The notes beneath the pieces were generated by a model, which saw nothing but the letters and a program-made list of their open reading frames with translations, was not told the DNA's origin and did not search any database. The translations under genes and the position numbers were made by a program. From CAYWYR01 sp964462685 (GTDB taxonomy: Bacteria > Bacteroidota > Ignavibacteria > Kapaibacteriales > UBA2268), in NCBI GenBank assembly GCA_964462685.1, contig CAYWYR010000016.1:1-64000 (forward strand): a DNA stretch of 64,000 bases. Direction: 5' to 3'. Below, piece by piece: positions 28,301-36,250 of this stretch; position 1 is the stretch's first letter; each line of letters begins with the position of its first letter.

Positions 28301-30588
28301 ACGACACCTAGCAATGCATCTTGCATGATTTCAAGTTGGGCATCAGCAGTATTGTCTGGATTGATAACATCGCTCGGATCTACCGATGAACCAAAAGGCT
28401 CCGGACCTTCCATATCATGGAATATATCGAACCACGGATTAAAGGTTGAATCCATAGCAAAGATCTGAGGAATATATTTTTGATTATTCGCAAGCTGCTG
28501 GCTCGTAGGAACCTGATAAGACCTTGTTGGGAATCTCATCACAGTAAGCTTTGTCTGATCCAACTCATTTGTTTCAGGGTTGAGATATGGACCAACTATT
28601 CTAATTGAATCTTGGAAACTGAATGATGAAGGATCGCCGCCGGCCACAGTATATTCTGTTGACTTAACGAATGGGAAAGGAAGCTGATAACGCTGTATCT
28701 CTTTCCAACCCTGAAGACTCGCACCAGAAGTAAGCCCCTGATCACCAGGTACAATCTGAGATAGACTGAAGGTATCTTGGTCAGTTCTTCTGGCTCTATA
28801 TATTGCATAGCCCAAGAAATCCAGGCCTCTTTCTTCTTGATCTTCTGATAATTCCGAAGTATTATCCCAAACTATCTTAGCAGCGTTATTAAGGCCACGG
28901 CTAGCTTCTACAGTTCCGATTGGTTGTCCATCAGGATCGAAAATAGTATCTATTCCAGATATATTCTCCTCTCTCATACGAGACTGATCCGGAGGAAGAG
29001 GTGCACGGAAGTTGTTGTCGTAAACCGATTGCATAAACTCATCGATAGCGACAAGCTCACATATATCATCAGGTTCACCAGTAGCTTCACCGCCAGAGCA
29101 CGTATTGGCCAAACATATACCGACAACAACCCTTACAGAATCGCCTGGGCGCATATTGAAGGGCCCGGTTACCATCATAAATCGCTTGTCGCCAGGTCCG
29201 TTATCTGTCTCGAGTACACCTTCCGATAGGAAGTTATATCGTGCTTCGTCTGTTCTTCTATCTTCATCGATATTCCAGTTCTGGAAAGTTCTAAGGCCGA
29301 GCTGTTCTTCATTCGGGTAGAATGGTCTATCCTTACGAACCATATTGTTCTCGGGTCTCTCTAAAATCCTAGTTTCTGTAGAAAAACCGATTGTATCACC
29401 ATTCTGGTCGATTTGAGGCAAAATAAGTTCTTCTGTTCTTAGTATAGTGGCAGGTGATTCCAGGAAGTCAAAACCGAGATAACCAAAACCAAAACCTTGC
29501 TCACCACGGTCGCCATCTGACCATTGGAAGGCTAGGTTATACGTTGAATCCTCGCCAGCTGCGCTACCATAATAGCGAACCCTATCATTTGCAGCACCTG
29601 CTGCCGATAGTGGTTTTCTCGCAACATCGACATCCATAATCGGGGCCATGAAGCAGTCGTAAAGTGTATCTGCCGGAAGTCCGTCCCTTCTGAACTCAGA
29701 TACGTTAACGAAATTATATTTTACGAATATGAAGTCTTGATATAGGCCGAAACCCCAAGAGTATATAGTAATTTCAGTCTGTAGGTATAGTGGATAACCA
29801 AGACCAGCCGCCGCTACACCAAGGTCATGGGCAGTTAAGTCAGTATCCTTGAATGTCGCGAAGATATCCTCACCTGAAATGTATGCAGGTCCCCTTGGGT
29901 ATGTATTGGTATTTCTGGCTTGGACATCATCAACATAGAAACCAAAATAACGAGAGTACTTCAAGGTATCTTCAGGATCATCTGAAGTATCCCATATAGG
30001 CCAGTTAGGCCCGTCAGTTCCAGAGAAAGGACGACCGTTCTGGTCATAGTCAGTTGAGAAATATGTTCTGTACTTTAGTCGTTGGTTAGGGTCAACACCC
30101 AAACCGTCAATAACGTTACCCGGTACCATGAACGAGCGAGCATTAAGCGGGTTATAAGTTACCGCACAATATTTACCCATTGAATCTCTATCGGGTACTA
30201 AGAATATAGTATCAATAGTTACACCGTCTGGCTCTCTGGATTCAAATACCTTGTAGGCTCTTCTTTCAGTGGGGAATTTACGGGCACCGAGCCAGCAACC
30301 ACCACCAAATATATATTGGTTAGGCGTACCGCGAGGCCAAACACCCCCACCGATATTATTTTCTACATCGTATCCAAAAATGCCGTAGTTAGTTGTAGGG
30401 AACTCAATGTTCGATACAGTATTATACTGCACATCATAAGTACCAGTAATTTCCCTCTGTGCCTTATCCTCTAGTATCCGCTCTTTTACCTCTTCATCAT
30501 CCCTATGGATATCGGCAAAAAGCGAACCCACACCAAAAACCGACAGCAGACAAACCGCTAACAGCTTTATGTCGATAAAATTTTTCAT
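25399..30588 (-). CDS. Giant secreted protein of unknown function (1729 residues)
   Basis: A signal peptide (about 1-25) leads a 1729-residue, Asp/Thr-rich, beta-rich protein. The N-terminal region has a conserved-looking segment NYGIFGYDVENNIGGGVWPR and then FGGGCWLGARK. The body alternates acidic stretches and beta-strand repeats without a domain I can name. The last 107 residues form a FlgD-Ig/T9SS-like beta-sandwich: VVPNPYYIT near 1625, then VCTIEIYTVTGELVREI and LVARIYTPDGAETLKTF. It is 36 bp downstream of the TonB receptor and upstream of the PorV-like gene. It may be a surface-anchored partner of the receptor or a T9SS cargo; the two cannot be told apart here. Confidence 0.75.
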   Translation of the reverse strand: MKNFIDIKLLAVCLLSVFGVGSLFADIHRDDEEVKERILEDKAQREITGTYDVQYNTVSNIEFPTTNYGIFGYDVENNIGGGVWPRGTPNQYIFGGGCWLGARKFPTERRAYKVFESREPDGVTIDTIFLVPDRDSMGKYCAVTYNPLNARSFMVPGNVIDGLGVDPNQRLKYRTYFSTDYDQNGRPFSGTDGPNWPIWDTSDDPEDTLKYSRYFGFYVDDVQARNTNTYPRGPAYISGEDIFATFKDTDLTAHDLGVAAAGLGYPLYLQTEITIYSWGFGLYQDFIFVKYNFVNVSEFRRDGLPADTLYDCFMAPIMDVDVARKPLSAAGAANDRVRYYGSAAGEDSTYNLAFQWSDGDRGEQGFGFGYLGFDFLESPATILRTEELILPQIDQNGDTIGFSTETRILERPENNMVRKDRPFYPNEEQLGLRTFQNWNIDEDRRTDEARYNFLSEGVLETDNGPGDKRFMMVTGPFNMRPGDSVRVVVGICLANTCSGGEATGEPDDICELVAIDEFMQSVYDNNFRAPLPPDQSRMREENISGIDTIFDPDGQPIGTVEASRGLNNAAKIVWDNTSELSEDQEERGLDFLGYAIYRARRTDQDTFSLSQIVPGDQGLTSGASLQGWKEIQRYQLPFPFVKSTEYTVAGGDPSSFSFQDSIRIVGPYLNPETNELDQTKLTVMRFPTRSYQVPTSQQLANNQKYIPQIFAMDSTFNPWFDIFHDMEGPEPFGSSVDPSDVINPDNTADAQLEIMQDALLGVVDLKPSIVRFNPLYYNLVTKTVSQEEFESWPEDGFVYITELVDTIVYTRDDATNEVDTNKITIDCDDPRWENDPNVGGRDGEECYLYEKDFYEVATANLAFIADMNSFTPEVDIDSITDTITYYDPALGEDVTVVRLERIEATPTGNFYVTVRYPKTEQEIANVMRFSNFERIQETLDTIYSALEQGSAAATLDFPDFSGSERVKVEVIVPYMTEITNDRTFIDIGDDDGDNQVELSSDVRRTEKIINQVPYYYRVLAYDEGHVNSGSERKLNSGQQVGSPNVVEIIPKPAAVGQRLSFDLIAADTSLLGSLNSFDLFAVDEDRAQQLFVGDTIQVRFSSVPSLTEVQYTNGQNVVEDRSYGLYTTNIQIDNLTDDEPLFESNFLFEGRLGEYNNFNLPTENTFSLVLADTVIIETDVTTGDTVSRDDIGTPRSEAVIIKGGQFSTGNFRDQISIYSGRWTQKGLGTLSFEFNYYLRQFGGIFRPDSTIEVISDDPITTRIQPWDIESTSTIPNPAITNTTQQVGEEAFGAFPGRIFQFDNENRIIATEVVPNSQPVFATFNNGPGTYRMTLGEEQTMQVEFEFGRPTSRETKTFNVPYHEVSMVNLTEYKRPSDGIDDSVVVDIALPMEHIELPTNRIGEFATGPEDDEFGVPYPSPINLYEAGRDPEEFIGNFNITSYAWANVREQQINPIVADWSFAVPPENVSTQDSSYSGFQGRYLKSATSTDGTTTIDFVNVINISGAQFYTDYPNIGRFQPGNPTLRRPIRSLYDTLDVGDFDPGAPNQLLYGFEQDGDKYIVNGLKRFGNDLGAGDELVFNIKGGVQGLPYDGATLTYVVRGGVPSDSPTGPQSYTDGMMDGVNVVPNPYYITHQAQVSPYDARIHFTKLPPVCTIEIYTVTGELVREIQHDELSLEADRESVAVWDLLTDSGLRVQSQSLVARIYTPDGAETLKTFSLVVGSFRIVQD

Positions 30589-30624
30589 AATTAACCTTTC
30601 TTTATTTCTTAACTGTCGTTTTTT

Positions 30625-33600
30625 TTAGAACTGTATGTTCACGCCGAAAAATACCTGGCGTGGTGTCTGAAAGTTGTTTCTGAAGCTCAGTAAGTCCTCA
30701 GCATATCCTATGAATGCATCGTATAATTCTTGTTGTGTAACTATCTGGTCGCCGTTGGCGTCCGCGTTAGCATTGTAAATCCTGTTACCGAAGTCATCGT
30801 ATTGTGAAGTTGCTCTTGATCTTGAAATACCAGGAACAGAGCTAGCGTAGAACGGCCCTTCTGGGAACTGACCTACACGAGTTTCCAGCAAAATACCGTT
30901 GTCCAGTGGGTCTCCGGTAGCAGAGTTAAGAGCTACAGGAACGTTCCTATCAAGTATATTGGTAATATCAACATACAGGTTCATCTGTGTATTACCCATT
31001 GACTCACCGAATAGATCTCTAAGCAAGAAGCCTTTCTGTAGTCTTGAGTTGATCGTCCATTGGCTTGGGTTACGCTCAGCGTTTATCTCGCCTATAGGTT
31101 GGCCATCTATATCTGTTCTTGTATATGGAGTACCGCTTGCATAAATACCGGTAAAGTTAATAGTTGAGTTTTCTAGGATAGGAATACCAGCGATAGTCGG
31201 CCCTTCATCGTCCCTTAATACAAAGTCAATGATCGCATTCACTCTGTGGCGAACGTCCCTGTTGAGAGGATAATCACTTAGAGGGAATGGGAATTCCTGC
31301 GTATAGATATCACGCTCTTTACCACGGTTTGTAGTGATACCGTCAGAAGTACCTCGTATCTGAGAGAACGTGTAGTTAACTCTCATACCGATCGGATCAT
31401 CGATCGGGTTTTTTCTTATCTCAAGCTCTAGACCTTGGTTAACACCATACTCTGCGATTTCAGTCTGCTCAACTGGCGTAGGAGCAGCAGGGATAAACAC
31501 AATACCAAGCTGGTTGTAGATATCCTTATAATAAGTAGTGGCTGTTACCGCGAAATCTTTAGTAAGCTGGCTATTGTATGATACCTCGAAAGAGTTGGTT
31601 CTCTGTGGTTCTAGATTTGGGTTACCTACTAGAGGCGAACCGCCGGCAGCATTCAGATCGGCACGGTTGAAACCGTCATACATCCATACTAGCTGTGGCA
31701 TTTGATAATATACACCGTAGTTTAAAGAGATATTCGAAGCGTCAGTCAATGGATAAGCGATATTGATTCTCGGAGCAAGCATTGTTTTGATTGTCGCGTC
31801 GTTGAAGTACTCCTCATCATCGATAAATACTATAGAGCGGAAGTTAAGTGGTTGCTCTTCGTAGTTCCTGAATCGGGCTTGAGGATCGAAAAGGTCGAAC
31901 CTAAGGCCAGGAGTGAAGATGATACCTTTGTACTGTATCTGATCCTGCAAGAAAGCAGCGAATCTGTAAGGCTCGAAAGGTCTTTCCAGTGTAGGTGATA
32001 CGTCTTCGAAAATACCAGCATCCTGATCAATCGGCTGTGGTGCAACATATATATTACCACCCCACTGGTCTGTGTACATATCCACAACGCCATTGGCTGT
32101 CCAAGGTGATCCAACATTTAGCCTGTGCATCACGTTGTATCTGAACTCGAACCCACCTCTTAGATTATGGCGGAAGCTATCGGTTTCAAATAGATTGGTA
32201 TAGTTACCTTTTACCTCATAGTAAGTACCGTCACGGAAGGAGAAACCTTGAGAGCCGTGCTCGATAAATCTGTTTGGTAGGCCATAAGGGTTATCTGTAG
32301 ATGAGTTGTTACCTGGGCCTTCGATATATCCTGATATCGGGTTGATTGCAGGAAGCGTACCTGTTCTCAGACCATCAGCATATAGCTGGTCAGTTTTTTC
32401 TGATAACTCGTAGAAGTCGATAAGCCTGTTCGGTCCACCATCGGTACCTATAGGAGTTCTTTCATTTGCGCCATAAGCCTGGCCCTGAACTACGTTTACG
32501 TTATCTACCGGCTCAAGTATATCGAAGCCAGTGAAAAAATTAGGATCAGGATTAGTAGGATCAGCCCGGCGACCTGTATAGGTACTGTTCGAACTTGTAC
32601 CAACGGTTATATCGAAAAACTGAGTATTATCGATCACATAGTTGAATCTTGCCCAAGCATCTGTAAATACTGTGTTGGTCACGTTCTGCTTAGCAAGCCA
32701 CTCAGGCACTCCGTTTAGGGTTCCGTCGGGATTAACACCTTCGCTTTCTGCATAATACCAAGCTTGGCTATTTCCTTCAAGATTTGTTAGTCCCCAAGTA
32801 GCACCAACTTTAACTTCTAGTTTATCAGTTACTTTGAATCTCAATCGCGGCGTTACGTTTTTTACCCATGACTGATTTCCTTCAAGCCTGCCAAGATTAT
32901 TACCCGCAGGATCATATATCTCAAAACTATTACTTCTGAATTCTTCAAATAGGTTATTCGTACTTACATAGAAAGTAGAACCTTCAAGAAAAGGTAGTGG
33001 TCCGCCAAATCCAGCCTCTATCCTGTTAGAGTTAGGGCCTTGTAGCTGGTTTCCGTCAGGTGTATCTTCGAAACCGAGGATATTTCCATCTCTTACAAGT
33101 CTTAGCCCGTTGTCTTGTGAGCCGTATAAAACAGGCACATCAGTTCTGTAACTCACAAAACCCTCGTAGCCATTTGTACGGCCAACTTTAGATACTGTGT
33201 TTACAACGCCACCCATATTGTTTCCGTACTCTGCGGATTGCCCACCTTGGATAACCTGTACAGAAGATGTTGCAAGTGCCGAAGCTTGAGGGAAGTATGC
33301 CGCACCCGCTCCACCGAGATCACCAGTAAACTGGTCACCGATATCGCGGCCATCCAGCTGAACGAGTGACTCATTGGCCCTAGAACCCCTGATCTGGAAT
33401 CCAGCGCCAGTATTCTGCACACCTCTTGATAGCCCAACCATTGCAAACGCTGTAGCGACAGGCACACGTTGCATTTCCTCGTTGGTTATCTCTGTCTGGG
33501 AGCCAATCTCCTCGTTATCAACCATTTCAGCATCGGCAACAACTACTATCTCTGTAGCAGTTTTATCGGTATTGAGTTTGATATCTATATTGGTAGTTTT

Positions 33601-33876
33601 ATCGGCACTAATATTAACACCGGCTACTTTTGTGTCGTTATACTCGGGGCCGCCGGCTATAAGACTATATTGGCCAGCCTCTATATTAGATATGATGTAA
33701 GTACCGTCAACTTTTGTCCTAGCCCCTAGAGATGTACCTTCAACCCTTACGGTTGCGGGGTAAGCGGGCTCACCGTTTACAGTTACTTTACCTCTGACTA
33801 TACCTTTGGTCCCGGCCATCATGTTGAGCGGCACCATAAGCACACCGAGCAGCAATATTGTATACAATCTTAGCAT
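30625..33876 (-). CDS. TonB-dependent receptor with carboxypeptidase-like N-terminal domain
   Basis: The 1083-residue outer-membrane receptor has a signal peptide, a carboxypeptidase-regulatory-like domain (about 25-105, with GIVRGKVTVNGEPAYPATVRV), a plug domain (about 118-235, with GFQIRGSRANESLVQLDGRD and QVIQGGQSAEYGNNMGGVVN), and a long barrel ending FFGVNIQF. Receptors of this layout import large substrates with TonB energy. There is no SusD-like partner; the giant protein just downstream occupies that place. It is first in the leftward TonB/giant/PorV run, and a palindrome TTACAA-A-TTGTAA lies 89 bp upstream. Confidence 0.93.
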   Translation of the reverse strand: MLRLYTILLLGVLMVPLNMMAGTKGIVRGKVTVNGEPAYPATVRVEGTSLGARTKVDGTYIISNIEAGQYSLIAGGPEYNDTKVAGVNISADKTTNIDIKLNTDKTATEIVVVADAEMVDNEEIGSQTEITNEEMQRVPVATAFAMVGLSRGVQNTGAGFQIRGSRANESLVQLDGRDIGDQFTGDLGGAGAAYFPQASALATSSVQVIQGGQSAEYGNNMGGVVNTVSKVGRTNGYEGFVSYRTDVPVLYGSQDNGLRLVRDGNILGFEDTPDGNQLQGPNSNRIEAGFGGPLPFLEGSTFYVSTNNLFEEFRSNSFEIYDPAGNNLGRLEGNQSWVKNVTPRLRFKVTDKLEVKVGATWGLTNLEGNSQAWYYAESEGVNPDGTLNGVPEWLAKQNVTNTVFTDAWARFNYVIDNTQFFDITVGTSSNSTYTGRRADPTNPDPNFFTGFDILEPVDNVNVVQGQAYGANERTPIGTDGGPNRLIDFYELSEKTDQLYADGLRTGTLPAINPISGYIEGPGNNSSTDNPYGLPNRFIEHGSQGFSFRDGTYYEVKGNYTNLFETDSFRHNLRGGFEFRYNVMHRLNVGSPWTANGVVDMYTDQWGGNIYVAPQPIDQDAGIFEDVSPTLERPFEPYRFAAFLQDQIQYKGIIFTPGLRFDLFDPQARFRNYEEQPLNFRSIVFIDDEEYFNDATIKTMLAPRINIAYPLTDASNISLNYGVYYQMPQLVWMYDGFNRADLNAAGGSPLVGNPNLEPQRTNSFEVSYNSQLTKDFAVTATTYYKDIYNQLGIVFIPAAPTPVEQTEIAEYGVNQGLELEIRKNPIDDPIGMRVNYTFSQIRGTSDGITTNRGKERDIYTQEFPFPLSDYPLNRDVRHRVNAIIDFVLRDDEGPTIAGIPILENSTINFTGIYASGTPYTRTDIDGQPIGEINAERNPSQWTINSRLQKGFLLRDLFGESMGNTQMNLYVDITNILDRNVPVALNSATGDPLDNGILLETRVGQFPEGPFYASSVPGISRSRATSQYDDFGNRIYNANADANGDQIVTQQELYDAFIGYAEDLLSFRNNFQTPRQVFFGVNIQF

Positions 33877-33964
33877 GGATTAACTCCAGTTTGAATATAT
33901 CTTTGAAACTTTGTCTTGAATAAGAGAGCAACTATATAGGTAGTCACAACGAAATGGAATTTGG

Positions 33965-33977
33965 TTACAAATTGTAA
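33965..33977. promoter_or_regulatory. Palindrome TTACAA-A-TTGTAA upstream of the TonB receptor
   Basis: The half-sites TTACAA (33965-33970) and TTGTAA (33972-33977) surround one A. A second inverted repeat, TGTTAA/TTAACA, lies at 34006-34023. The same half-sites recur in inverted order between the sigma-factor and OmpA genes, so a shared regulator is possible. Confidence 0.35.
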
Positions 33978-34170
33978 GTCCCAAATATACAATTTTTTTG
34001 GGCATTGTTAATGAATGTTAACACAATAACCAATACAACCGTCCATTAATCCCGTTATTTTCCAATAATCACGTATTCTTTTTCTGAAATCTGTTTATTC
34101 TATGGTATAAGTTATCCACCACCCGCTCTTAATCGAGTATGCCAGTATTTTATATTCTTTCAATAATACT

Positions 34171-35592
34171 CTAGAAAGAATAATCTATCCCATAGATGAA
34201 GGAAGTAGAACCATAGAATGGTATAGGGGACGTGAAGCCTTCCCTATGGAAGCCCATACCTCGATACTCAGCACCTGCACGAAGACCTATGCCATTGAAA
34301 AGGTCATATCTTAACATCACCCTGCCGAAACCAACAGCCCCAGCCTGCCCCATCCCCAAACCTATTCTCGGGCTAAAATCAAGTTTTTCTATGATATTGA
34401 AATTATACTCATAGAATACACTTCCCCAAAGTTGGTTCAGATTATGCGGTACATTTACAGGTACAGTAATCTGGTTCGAAGTTGGGTCGTTAGGATCGGT
34501 ATTGATGATTCTCGTTTCGACTGTATTGATAAGCAGGTTACTATTACCTATCTCCATACCAAGTAAGCTGTTATTACTTACTCTGTATCCAGCAGATATT
34601 GAATAGTTACTGATGAATTCGTCATTTTCATTAGTAGAAAATGCTCCGATATCATTTGTAAGGTTAGTGTTTACAACCCAGTTTCTTTTTTGGACTGCAT
34701 TTATATAAGCTTGCTCTGTGGTAGTATTCTGGTCATAAACAGTTTTTTTATCAGCAAGTTGGTTAACACCTGATCTGAACTGAGAAGAAAGGCCGTTTGT
34801 ATTTTCATACTCTGGATAAACGGTACCAGATAAAACCTCTTCCTCTAAACTCTCTTCGTTATTTTTATCGCCTAATATAGATGAGTTTTCATAATTAAGA
34901 GGATTCTCAACTATAGTAAAAGTTTTTTCTATCTCTGGATCATCAGAGATTGTAGAAGATACTGTTTCGGTTTTCTCTACATTATCGTTAGCTAATGCAT
35001 CAGAAGAAATGCCGGTAGCTACCCGAGAACCTATAGTGTTACCACCACTATTTGATTGACCGTTAAGTTCAATATCATTGCTATTGGTGCTTTTTACTTC
35101 AATTGCTTGGTTTGAAAAAACACTAACAGATTGCTGAAACGGTATGTCCAAATCTTTCTCTATAAGTAACGGAGTATCATAAGCCTGATAATCATCAACA
35201 GTTATGTAGTTTCTTGCGGTATTATCGCTAAAATCAGTCTGATTATCATCTTGTGATCCCAAATTGAATATCAGTGCGAATATAGCAAGGCCTGCAGCAG
35301 CAGAGTAACCAGCCCATCTCAGATAAAAAGGAATTACTTTCCTTCTGTCTTCTTCAAGCTCGGCACTTTTACCCATTATTTTGGCTAATACTAATTCTTC
35401 AGTATTTTTTACCAGCTTTTCAGGTACTATAACCGAATCGGCATCTTTCGCCAATAAGTATTGGGTTTCGACGGAAGCATCGAACTTTGACTTGAATTCC
35501 GGATCAGAAGCAAGCTGTTTTCTTAGCTGCTCATCTTCGGATTGTGTCAGTTCACCGTCGATATATTTGTTTATTAAAAGTTCAATATCCAT
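34171..35592 (-). CDS. Anti-sigma factor fused to a C-terminal outer-membrane-type beta-barrel
   Basis: This 473-residue protein has three parts. Residues 1-80 are a cytosolic anti-sigma-like helical domain (MDIELLINKYIDGELTQSED). Residues 91-112 form one hydrophobic transmembrane segment, LRWAGYSAAAGLAIFALIFN. A low-complexity Ser/Asn/Glu linker (about 113-300) follows. From about 305 come eight amphipathic beta-strands ending SFIYGIDYSF, with the C-terminal Phe expected of a barrel folded by BAM. Topology would place the N-terminus in the cytoplasm and the barrel in the outer membrane, with a linker across the periplasm. The ECF sigma gene overlaps it by 11 bp upstream, so it is very probably that sigma factor's regulator. 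No zinc-binding anti-sigma motif is visible. Confidence 0.78.
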   Translation of the reverse strand: MDIELLINKYIDGELTQSEDEQLRKQLASDPEFKSKFDASVETQYLLAKDADSVIVPEKLVKNTEELVLAKIMGKSAELEEDRRKVIPFYLRWAGYSAAAGLAIFALIFNLGSQDDNQTDFSDNTARNYITVDDYQAYDTPLLIEKDLDIPFQQSVSVFSNQAIEVKSTNSNDIELNGQSNSGGNTIGSRVATGISSDALANDNVEKTETVSSTISDDPEIEKTFTIVENPLNYENSSILGDKNNEESLEEEVLSGTVYPEYENTNGLSSQFRSGVNQLADKKTVYDQNTTTEQAYINAVQKRNWVVNTNLTNDIGAFSTNENDEFISNYSISAGYRVSNNSLLGMEIGNSNLLINTVETRIINTDPNDPTSNQITVPVNVPHNLNQLWGSVFYEYNFNIIEKLDFSPRIGLGMGQAGAVGFGRVMLRYDLFNGIGLRAGAEYRGMGFHREGFTSPIPFYGSTSFIYGIDYSF

Positions 35593-36118
35593 TGTATTCC
35601 CGGACTACCGGTTCTAATATCTTTCTTAATTGTATGCGCGCCCTATGAACACGCACTTTAGCGAGAGAAAGCTCAATATCTAAAATAGTAGCTATTTCCT
35701 GATATGTGCATTCCTGGTATTCTCTTAGTATCAAAGCCTCTCTAAGCGGAAGGCTAAGGCTTTGAATTGCTTCATCGATTGTTTTTTTGAGCATTATATC
35801 GCCGCGCTCCTGTTCTGACTCTAGCCCTAAGGCCTCATCAAAGTCAGCGTGGTTTTTCTGCGATCTCATCAGATTCAGGCACGTATGCCTACAAATAGTA
35901 TAAGCCCAGCCCCCAAAGTTCTCACCTTCGAACTTATTGCTGTTCTCATATATCTTAATAAAGGTTTCCTGATAAGCATCACCAGCGAGCACCTCATTAG
36001 CTGTTAGTTTTAAGCAGAAACGATAAATTCGATTTGAGTATTCATCATATAGCACTCGGAATGCCTCGGCTGATCCTTGACGGAACCTGTCGATTACCTG
36101 CTGTCTTTCAGGTGACAT
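35582..36118 (-). CDS. ECF sigma-70 factor
   Basis: The ATG at 36118 gives 178 residues; the frame runs upstream only to a TTG. Region 2 (about 5-75) contains FRVLYDEYSNRIYRFCLKLT and DAYQETFIKIYENSNKFEG, and region 4 (about 110-168) contains LPLREALILREYQECTYQEI and LSLAKVRVHRARIQL. These are the two DNA/core-binding domains of extracytoplasmic-function sigma factors. It overlaps the anti-sigma/barrel gene by 11 bp. A 9-bp inverted repeat (36213-36238) lies 95 bp upstream, a possible control site. Its target genes cannot be read from the window, but neighbours on both sides are envelope genes. Confidence 0.93.
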   Translation of the reverse strand: MSPERQQVIDRFRQGSAEAFRVLYDEYSNRIYRFCLKLTANEVLAGDAYQETFIKIYENSNKFEGENFGGWAYTICRHTCLNLMRSQKNHADFDEALGLESEQERGDIMLKKTIDEAIQSLSLPLREALILREYQECTYQEIATILDIELSLAKVRVHRARIQLRKILEPVVREYNGY

Positions 36119-36212
36119 ATCGCTATATTTTAATGGTTGACCCAACTTTGTATGTTTCTACTCTACTGGTGAATGTTAAGGCTATAATTCTTGCCCTTTA
36201 TTGAAAGACAAC

Positions 36213-36238
36213 TGAATTGTAAAAATGGTTACAATTCA
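36213..36238. promoter_or_regulatory. Inverted repeat between OmpA-like and sigma-factor genes
   Basis: Perfect 9-bp arms TGAATTGTA (36213-36221) and TACAATTCA (36230-36238) have an 8-nt loop. The repeat lies 12 bp after the OmpA stop and 95 bp before the sigma start. Leftward it has no T-run, so it is more likely an operator, or a weak terminator. The TTGTAA and TTACAA half-sites match the palindrome at 33965. Confidence 0.4.
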
Positions 36239-36250
36239 ATGTGATTTTTT

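Noticed and set aside
34155..34180. TTCTTTC/GAAAGAA hairpin over the anti-sigma stop
   Set aside because: It is AT-rich with no T-run on the leftward side and a long loop, so it does not qualify as a terminator.
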